This document shows, one piece after another, positions 1 through 3,588 of a stretch of DNA of 5,370 nt. Origin of the DNA: JACZQZ01 sp046756945 (GTDB taxonomy: Bacteria > Pseudomonadota > Alphaproteobacteria > Rhodospirillales > 2-02-FULL-58-16); contig JBHHXI010000167.1 of the NCBI GenBank assembly GCA_046756945.1, positions 1-5,370 on the forward strand. The letters are read 5' to 3'. The notes below the pieces were generated by a model. The model worked only from the letters and a program-made list of their open reading frames with translations. It made no database searches and was not told where the DNA came from. Within the stretch, counting starts at the first letter, position 1. Each line of letters opens with the position of its first letter. The translations under genes and the position numbers were made by a program.

Positions 1-13
1 CGATTATCGGGTT

Positions 14-34
14 CCAAGGGCTGATGGCCCTTGG
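14..34 (-). terminator. Perfect hairpin downstream of the aminotransferase gene
   Basis: An 8-bp perfect inverted repeat (CCAAGGGC at 14-21, GCCCTTGG at 27-34) with a 5-base loop lies about 28 bases past the aminotransferase stop. It has no U-run on either strand, so it is not a classic intrinsic terminator. It may stabilise the 3' end of the transcript, or be shared with a convergent gene outside the window. It follows directly on a second hairpin at 43-63. Confidence 0.45.
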
Positions 35-42
35 TTGGGATC

Positions 43-63
43 GAAAGGGGCGACGCCCCTTTC
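43..63 (-). terminator. Hairpin overlapping the aminotransferase stop codon
   Basis: A 9-bp stem (GAAAGGGGC at 43-51, GCCCCTTTC at 55-63) closes on a 3-base loop. The stop codon of the aminotransferase (complement of 62-64) lies partly inside the stem. On the minus strand the right arm ends in UUUC, a weak U-run. It is best read as a factor-independent terminator or RNA 3' stabiliser for the aminotransferase transcript. The core resembles the GGGGCGTCCCC-type hairpins found elsewhere in the window. Confidence 0.5.
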
Positions 64-916
64 AGCCGCGGCGGGCGAAGGCGAAATAGAGCTCGCGCGC
101 CCGGCGGTACACCGGGCCGGCCTCGAGGTCCCGGTCCTCGAGGCGGACACACGGCGCCACCTTGTAATAGTTGCCGGTGCCGAACAGCTCGTCGGCGTCG
201 AGCAGGTCTTCGAAGGCGATGGTCCTTTCGTGGACCGTGAGACCGGCCTCGCGCAGCAGCGCGATGACCCGCTGGCGGGTGATGCCGTCGAGGAAGGTGC
301 CGTTGGGCGCGGGGGTGTGGGCGACGCCGTCGCGGACCATGAACAGGTTGGCATAGGCGAATTCGGCGACGTTGCCGTCGGGGTCGAGGACGACGGCGGT
401 ATCGAAGCCCTTTTCCCCGGCCTCCGCCACCGAGCGCGCCACGTTGGGGTAAAGGCATGACGCCTTGGCCCCGGTCGGCGCCATGTCCGGCGCCGGCCGG
501 CGGTAGCTCGACAGACAGGCGCTGAACCCGTCGGCCGCGGGCAGCGCCGATTCATAGACCGTCAGCACGAAGCGCGTGCTCTCCGGATCGGGCATGATGA
601 AGCCGTCTTCGGCATAGAACATGGGGCAGATGTAAAGCTCGGCGTCCTCGGGAAACTGGCGTATTCCCTGCCACGCCAGCGCCGTGATCCGGGGTCCGTC
701 GAGCCTCGGGGCGAGGCCCAGGACGCGGGCCGAGGCGACCACGCGGGCACAATGGCGGTCCAGGTCCGGCGCCACGCCGTCGAAAGCCCTGGCGCCGTCG
801 AACACGACCGACGACAACCAGACGGCATGGCTGTGCGGCCCCAGCACCCGGGGGCTGCCGTCCTGCCAGCGCCCGTCCACATAGGCCCGCACGCGGCCAA
901 CCATCGCCTTCGCCAT
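62..916 (-). CDS. Class IV (fold type IV) PLP aminotransferase, branched-chain amino acid type
   Basis: This 284-aa protein is the full length for a compact bacterial class IV aminotransferase. The family moves the amino group between Leu/Ile/Val and 2-oxoglutarate using PLP in the cytoplasm. Visible landmarks are the N-terminal SSVVFDGARAF segment (residues 35-45), the likely Schiff-base lysine K151 in TGAKASCLYPN, the PLP-pyridine glutamate E185 in GNVAEF, the phosphate-binding GITRQRV (211-217) and GTGNYYKV (246-253). The ATG at 914-916 is chosen because GGAG (complement of 924-927) lies 7 bases upstream; a second in-frame ATG at codon 5 has less support. The gene stands 129 bases downstream of the regulator gene on the same strand, with its own candidate promoter in the gap. 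Sequence alone does not exclude a related class IV activity (D-amino acid aminotransferase or aminodeoxychorismate lyase), but the SSVVFDGARAF and AKASCLYPN motifs favour the branched-chain-like group. No defects are seen. Confidence 0.88.
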   Translation of the reverse strand: MAKAMVGRVRAYVDGRWQDGSPRVLGPHSHAVWLSSVVFDGARAFDGVAPDLDRHCARVVASARVLGLAPRLDGPRITALAWQGIRQFPEDAELYICPMFYAEDGFIMPDPESTRFVLTVYESALPAADGFSACLSSYRRPAPDMAPTGAKASCLYPNVARSVAEAGEKGFDTAVVLDPDGNVAEFAYANLFMVRDGVAHTPAPNGTFLDGITRQRVIALLREAGLTVHERTIAFEDLLDADELFGTGNYYKVAPCVRLEDRDLEAGPVYRRARELYFAFARRG

Positions 917-952
917 TGCCCATCTCCGCCGGTTCGCTCGGCGGCCGCCGAC

Positions 953-981
953 AGCATATACGCGCCCCGCCGGCCCGCCAA
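953..981 (-). promoter_or_regulatory. Candidate sigma70-like promoter of the aminotransferase gene
   Basis: Read on the minus strand, TTGGCG (complement of 976-981) is followed after exactly 17 bases by TATGCT (complement of 953-958). Each hexamer matches 4 of 6 consensus positions. Transcription would start near 946, giving a leader of about 30 bases that carries the GGAG ribosome-binding site at 924-927. The surroundings are very GC-rich, so the small AT-rich patch at 953-960 stands out. This is a prediction only. Confidence 0.4.
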
Positions 982-1045
982 CCGGGGGCGCCGGGGCGGC
1001 CGCCCGCCCGCTGTGCCGCCCGACGGTTTCGCGGAAACGGGGTCC

Positions 1046-1678
1046 TTACTGGCTGGCCCACACGATGCGGGCCATCCACTGAACGTCGTCGACCGGGAGG
1101 GTGCGGCCCTCGAGCCGCGGACTGAAGGATCCGACGTCGATCCTGCGGGCCGAACGGCGGCGCAACACGCCGGCCGTCACCGCGCCGCTCCCGGTCCTGA
1201 TCACCACGCGGTCGCCGCGGCGGATGTTGGCCCGGGGCGAAACGACCACCGTGTCGCCGTCGCGGTACACCGGCTCCATGCCGTCGCCGCTGATTTCCAA
1301 GGCGTAGGAATGGGGGTCGCCGAGGGCCGGGAAGGCGATCTCGTCCCAGGCGGCGCCGATGGGATGGCCGGCGTCGTCGAAGCAGCCCGCCGTTGCCGCC
1401 TGGGGGAAACCGATCAACGGGATGGTCCGGGAAATCCCGGAGCCGCCGCCGTCGCCGACGTAGGAGACGAACTCCTCCAGGCCGGCCCCCGTCGCCGCCA
1501 GGATCTTGGCGATGCTTTCGGTGCTCGGCCAGCGCCGCCTGCCGTTCCGCGTCGTGCGCTTGCTCTTGTTGAACGTGGTCGGATCCAGGCCCGCCCGCCG
1601 CGCCAGTCCCGACGCGGAAAAGCCGTATTCCCTGGCCAGACGGTCGATGGCGCGCCAGATGTCCGGATGGGTGAGCAT
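1046..1678 (-). CDS. HTH regulator with a degenerate S24 (LexA/CI-like) C-terminal domain
   Basis: This 210-aa protein has an N-terminal helix-turn-helix (about residues 8-45, with FSASGLARRAGLDP and TTFNKSKR as recognition region) and a C-terminal S24-like beta domain (about 85-210, ending RIVWASQ). Family members bind DNA as dimers, and LexA-type members inactivate themselves by Ser-Lys autocleavage. Here the usual SGDSM reads SGDGM (G133, codon 1280-1282). The usual Lys in the MAKELKRR-like segment is G170 in VTAGVLRRR (codon 1169-1171). Both catalytic residues therefore appear lost, although an Ala97-Gly98 pair remains near where a scissile bond would lie. The ATG at 1676-1678 is chosen because MLTHPDIW starts the conserved fold. 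No good Shine-Dalgarno is visible, and longer in-frame starts (up to 1930) run through GC hairpins with no homology. It lies upstream of the aminotransferase gene, but its DNA target is unknown. Confidence 0.85.
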   Translation of the reverse strand: MLTHPDIWRAIDRLAREYGFSASGLARRAGLDPTTFNKSKRTTRNGRRRWPSTESIAKILAATGAGLEEFVSYVGDGGGSGISRTIPLIGFPQAATAGCFDDAGHPIGAAWDEIAFPALGDPHSYALEISGDGMEPVYRDGDTVVVSPRANIRRGDRVVIRTGSGAVTAGVLRRRSARRIDVGSFSPRLEGRTLPVDDVQWMARIVWASQ

Positions 1679-1758
1679 GGGAACATGGTCATATAAAGCC
1701 CGCCGGTGTGCAACAGGTTCTTCGGCCGTCCCCTGGCGCCGGGAAAGGCCCCCGTGCC

Positions 1759-1788
1759 CCGGGGGGACAAGGGGGGTGTCCCCCCCGG
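1759..1788. repeat. Long GC-rich hairpin upstream of the regulator gene
   Basis: CCGGGGGGACA (1759-1769) pairs with TGTCCCCCCCGG (1777-1788), leaving one bulged C and a loop of A plus six G. It is among the strongest predicted structures in the window and lies 80-110 bases upstream of the regulator start. It could be a transcription barrier, an RNA structure in a long regulator leader, or one copy of an interspersed palindromic element. The run of G residues in the loop might also form other structures. Confidence 0.5.
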
Positions 1789-1797
1789 TGACGTTAT

Positions 1798-1814
1798 GCG
1801 GGGGACGCCCCCGC
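1798..1814. repeat. GC-rich hairpin element, copy 1 (core GGGGGACGCCCCC)
   Basis: GCGGGGG (1798-1804) and CCCCCGC (1808-1814) form a 7-bp stem on the loop ACG. The sequence GCGGGGGACGCCCCCG recurs exactly at 2246-2261, about 450 bases away on the other side of the AT-rich island. That recurrence argues for a dispersed palindromic element rather than chance. Confidence 0.55.
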
Positions 1815-1863
1815 GGCCCGGTCGGATGCCGCCGTGAAATATCCGCGTCGACCCGGTCGGCAG

Positions 1864-1899
1864 AATGCGGGCCGGCGCGCCGTCGAATCTCCCCGCATT
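1864..1899. other. Dyad with long loop at the edge of AT-rich island 1
   Basis: AATGCGGG (1864-1871) and CCCGCATT (1892-1899) form an 8-bp perfect stem. The 20-base loop itself holds the palindrome GGCGCGCC. On the plus strand the right arm runs into TTTT, which looks like a terminator, but no plus-strand gene lies upstream for it to serve. On the minus strand it would sit in a long leader of the regulator. Function is unassigned. Confidence 0.35.
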
Positions 1900-1904
1900 T
1901 TGAA

Positions 1905-2065
1905 TGATATTCCGCCTGTGGACGGACCATAACCTATTAATATAAAAAGAATATTTATGACGTTTGTGTGAATAAACTGTAAATCAGTTAATACATGAAT
2001 CTCCGCAGGTGCCCAGGCGGATTCAGCCGCTGCCACCATAATAAACTGTATTCAGATTAATTATC
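1905..2065. other. AT-rich island 1 (intergenic, with short direct repeats)
   Basis: By hand count, bases 1931-2000 hold 15 G or C out of 70, in sharp contrast to the surrounding GC-rich DNA. AATAAACTGTA occurs at 1971-1981 and again at 2040-2050, each followed by related TCAG/TTAAT sequence. AATCAGTT (1982-1989) and AATACATGA (1990-1998) both recur in AT-rich island 2. No credible gene is present: short reading frames here have no ribosome-binding site and no recognisable product. It may be a regulatory region for the flanking divergent genes, a silencing-protein target, or a remnant of acquired DNA. Confidence 0.5.
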
Positions 2066-2345
2066 CGGCCGGGTGCGGGTGTGAGCGGGTGCGCCGGCGC
2101 CCGCCCTTGTCCCGGCCGCCGCCGACCGCGGAAAGAAGGCCCGCAGCCCCGCCCGCGCCGGTGCTTGCGACAGTCGGCGGGGTGCCGGCGCCCCCCGCGG
2201 CCCCGTCCCCCGGGGCTGGCGCGGGCGCCCCCGTGGTTCCGATGAGCGGGGGACGCCCCCGGCGCGGCAGGGGCGCCCGACGCGGTCCCAATGACCGGGA
2301 GACACCCCCCGGGAGCGGCGATCCGTCACCGGGACGCCCGAACCG
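2066..2345. repeat. Cluster of GC-rich degenerate palindromes
   Basis: This very GC-rich, low-complexity stretch has no convincing gene. Its right half holds a string of short hairpins: GCGGGCGCCCCCG near 2221, CGGGGGACGCCCCCG at 2247-2261, GGGGCGCCC near 2270, CCGGGAGACACCCCCCGG near 2294, and ACCGGGACGCCCG near 2328. Two of them sit in a degenerate direct repeat about 49 bases long, beginning GGTTCCGATGAG at 2235 and GGTCCCAATGAC at 2284. Read from the minus strand, they share the pattern GGGGCGTCCCC followed by a short tail such as TCATCGGAACC. They are best seen as dispersed palindromic elements. Long open frames across it encode only Pro/Arg/Gly/Ala-rich low-complexity sequence. Confidence 0.5.
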
Positions 2346-2376
2346 TGTGGGCCCTGTGGAAAATTCATACGGTCAG

Positions 2377-2480
2377 ACAATACATGACAAAGGAAGTTTA
2401 CTAAAATTTTACGTATTGTTAATCAGTTGTTAATTTATATAAACAAACTAATAATATAAACAACAACTCTATATTTTTTA
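2377..2480. other. AT-rich island 2 upstream of the small exported protein genes
   Basis: By hand count, bases 2381-2480 contain 19 G or C out of 100. The island carries AATACATGA (2379-2387) and AATCAGTT (2421-2428), both shared with island 1. It also carries the inverted pair ACAATAC (2377-2383) and GTATTGT (2413-2419), the palindrome TAAAATTTTA (2402-2411), and a direct repeat TATAAACAA at 2438-2446 and 2455-2463. It ends directly at a strong promoter candidate (2482-2510), so it may act as an UP-element-like enhancer, as operator DNA, or as a target of an AT-binding silencer. No gene is seen in it. Confidence 0.5.
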
Positions 2481-2481
2481 T

Positions 2482-2510
2482 TTGACGGGCACACTTTGAC
2501 TGGCTACAGT
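2482..2510 (+). promoter_or_regulatory. Sigma70-like promoter of the first small exported protein gene
   Basis: TTGACG (2482-2487) and TACAGT (2505-2510) are separated by exactly 17 bases, with 5 of 6 and 4 of 6 consensus matches. An AT-rich stretch lies directly upstream. The predicted start is near 2517, which gives a leader of about 100 bases before the ATG at 2621. TTTGAC also occurs twice here (2481-2486 and 2495-2500), so a regulator could overlap the -35 region. Confidence 0.6.
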
Positions 2511-2563
2511 ACTATGGCCGTCGAAGTAGGCTATTGGCTTTGATGGCGCAAATAAGATTTCTA

Positions 2564-2587
2564 CGGATGTTTCGCATCCGAAATGCG
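2564..2587 (+). other. Two mutually exclusive hairpins in the 5' leader
   Basis: CGGATG (2564-2569) can pair with CATCCG (2575-2580). Alternatively CGCAT (2573-2577) can pair with ATGCG (2583-2587), using some of the same bases. The structures lie 20 to 40 bases before the ribosome-binding site of the first small exported protein. They could form a simple leader switch, but short alternative stems also arise by chance in GC-rich DNA. Confidence 0.3.
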
Positions 2588-2620
2588 GCGGGGGGCGAGT
2601 TGACGTGGAAGGAGCGTATT

Positions 2621-2926
2621 ATGGTTCGATACCTGACTGCCATATTCGGCGCTCTGCTCATCGGTTGGGGCGCCTTTTCATCCTCGGCGCAGGCCCAGAC
2701 CATGTGCGGCGAACGCAGTACAGTCGTGGCGAGCCTGGAAAAAACGTACTCCGAGACACCCGTCTCCATGGGTCTGGCGAGCAACGGGGCCGTGATCGAG
2801 ATTCTGGCCTCGCCGACGGGCACCTTCACCATCATCCTGACGCGGCCGAATGGTCTCAGCTGCGTGATGGCGGCGGGCGAAAGCTGGGAAGATCTGCCGA
2901 AGCGCCTGGCTGGCGCCAAGATCTGA
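2621..2926 (+). CDS. Small exported two-cysteine protein, copy 1 (function unknown)
   Basis: This 101-aa precursor has a clear Sec signal peptide: MVRY, a hydrophobic core LTAIFGALLIGWGAF, then SSSAQA with likely cleavage after A25. The mature part is 76 residues with two cysteines (C29 and C81) that could form one disulfide in the periplasm. It contains EKTYSETPVSMGLASNGAVI, TFTIILTRPNGLSCV and a C-terminal DLPKRLAG. The pattern resembles uncharacterised alphaproteobacterial periplasmic proteins I have seen; no biochemical function is known to me. The ATG at 2621 is chosen because AAGGAG (2609-2614) sits 6 bases upstream and it opens the signal peptide. In-frame starts at 2534 (TTG) and 2543 (ATG) would bury that peptide behind a basic extension. 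A near-identical paralog follows 271 bases downstream. A promoter lies at 2482-2510, and a hairpin 36 bases after the stop may end the transcript. Confidence 0.85.
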   Translation: MVRYLTAIFGALLIGWGAFSSSAQAQTMCGERSTVVASLEKTYSETPVSMGLASNGAVIEILASPTGTFTIILTRPNGLSCVMAAGESWEDLPKRLAGAKI

Positions 2927-2962
2927 CCTCCCTCCCGGAGTCGATCCGACTTCCCGTCTGAC

Positions 2963-2982
2963 GCAAGCCCATCCGGGCTTGC
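2963..2982 (+). terminator. Hairpin terminator candidate after exported protein copy 1
   Basis: GCAAGCCC (2963-2970) and GGGCTTGC (2975-2982) form a perfect 8-bp stem with the 4-base loop ATCC, starting 36 bases past the stop. No U-run follows, so termination may be partial or the hairpin may protect the mRNA end. If it does terminate, copy 2 needs its own promoter in 2983-3197. I could not identify a convincing one there. Confidence 0.5.
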
Positions 2983-3197
2983 CCACCGGACCGTTGCGCC
3001 CCGCCCGAGCGGTATTTCTCATGGGGCGGTGATCCGGACCGTCCCGCCGGAAATCCTCCGTTGTCCGCGCGCCATACGTTTGCATGGATTCCCTATGCGT
3101 TTGAGGGCCCGGGGTATACGCCTGGGCCGTGGTGCGGGTGCGGGCGTTGTGGCACCATCGCCGGTCTGTCGGGCCAAACGTGAAAAGTGGAGTCGTT

Positions 3198-3500
3198 GTG
3201 CGATACGTGATTGCCGTTTCCGGCGCCCTGCTCATCGGCTGGAGCGCTTTTTCATCGCCGGCGCAGGCGCAAACCGTCTGCGGCGAACGCCGCGCCGTCG
3301 TCGCCAACCTGGAAAAGACCTACTCCGAGGCGCCCGTCTCCATCGGCCTGGCGAGCAACGGCAGCGTGATCGAGGTCCTGGCCTCGCCGTCGGGCAGTTT
3401 CACCATCATCCTGACCCAGCCCAACGGCCTCAGCTGCGTCATGGCGGCGGGCGAGAACTGGCAGGACCTGCCGAAGCGGCTGGCCGGCGCCCACACCTGA
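3198..3500 (+). CDS. Small exported two-cysteine protein, copy 2 (function unknown)
   Basis: This 100-aa paralog of the upstream gene has the signal peptide MRYVIAVSGALLIGW, ends SSPAQA, and is probably cleaved after A24. It keeps both cysteines (C28 and C80). By hand alignment the 76-residue mature part is identical to copy 1 at 61 positions with no gaps; most changes are conservative (Ile/Val, Thr/Ser, Glu/Gln). The GTG at 3198 is chosen because GGAG (3189-3192) lies 5 bases upstream. It starts one codon later than the ATG of copy 1. A GTG at 3180 is in frame but has no Shine-Dalgarno. The 271-base gap to copy 1 shows no obvious duplicated promoter, so the two copies may be controlled differently. 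The gene converges on the mutase gene, 88 bases away. Its function is unknown. Confidence 0.85.
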   Translation: MRYVIAVSGALLIGWSAFSSPAQAQTVCGERRAVVANLEKTYSEAPVSIGLASNGSVIEVLASPSGSFTIILTQPNGLSCVMAAGENWQDLPKRLAGAHT

Positions 3501-3507
3501 GCGCCGC

Positions 3508-3529
3508 AAAACCGTTCAGCGGCGAACGG
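3508..3529 (-). terminator. Intrinsic terminator of the mutase gene
   Basis: On the minus strand, CCGTTC pairs with GAACGG around a 6-base loop (arms at 3524-3529 and 3512-3517) and is followed by UUUU (complement of 3508-3511). It lies 59 bases past the mutase stop and 7 bases past the stop of the convergent small gene. The orientation of the U-run assigns it to the mutase transcript. The same stem could slow plus-strand transcription as well. Confidence 0.6.
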
Positions 3530-3588
3530 CCGCATCGCACCGTCGCGGCCACCGGCGCAATCGGTCGGCGGCCTGTGTCGGGAAAGCC

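Larger units (their letters stand above)
2621..3500 (+). repeat. Tandem gene duplication of the exported protein
   Basis: The two coding regions align codon for codon from the signal peptide to the C terminus, with similar DNA in many stretches, for example GGTCTCAGCTGCGTGATGGC in copy 1 and GGCCTCAGCTGCGTCATGGC in copy 2. Similarity stops close to the coding boundaries: upstream leaders and the intergenic DNA do not match by eye. Copy 2 uses more GC-ending codons. This indicates a duplication old enough for regulatory DNA to diverge while the protein was kept under selection. Confidence 0.8.

Noticed and set aside
752..1696. Long plus-strand frame opposite the aminotransferase and regulator genes
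   Set aside because: It spans two well-supported minus-strand genes and encodes Arg/Pro/Ala-rich sequence typical of antisense shadows.
1679..1930. Longer N-terminus for the regulator (start up to 1930)
   Set aside because: The extension is Pro/Gly/Arg-rich, crosses the GC hairpins and part of the dyad, and has no family similarity. The conserved fold begins at MLTHPDIW (1678).
1794..2039. 81-codon minus-strand frame through AT-rich island 1
   Set aside because: It has no ribosome-binding site, no recognisable product, and composition that flips from AT-rich to GC-rich within the frame. It is probably chance.
1995..2060. 21-codon plus-strand frame in AT-rich island 1
   Set aside because: It is too short to judge, has no Shine-Dalgarno, and shows no sign of selection visible from one sequence.
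1759..2345. CRISPR array or regular spaced repeat
   Set aside because: The palindromes vary in length and spacing, and no constant repeat-spacer pattern exists.
2089..2433. 114-codon plus-strand frame rich in Pro, Arg and Gly
   Set aside because: It is a low-complexity product of GC-rich palindromes that ends by running into an AT-rich island, with no ribosome-binding site.
2534..2620. Upstream TTG or ATG starts for exported protein copy 1
   Set aside because: They would put a basic extension before the signal peptide. The ATG at 2621 has AAGGAG 6 bases upstream and matches the paralog.
2927..3197. Promoter for exported protein copy 2 (for example TATACG at 3115-3120)
   Set aside because: No acceptable -35 hexamer lies at the right distance, and alphaproteobacterial ECF-type boxes were also not found with proper spacing.
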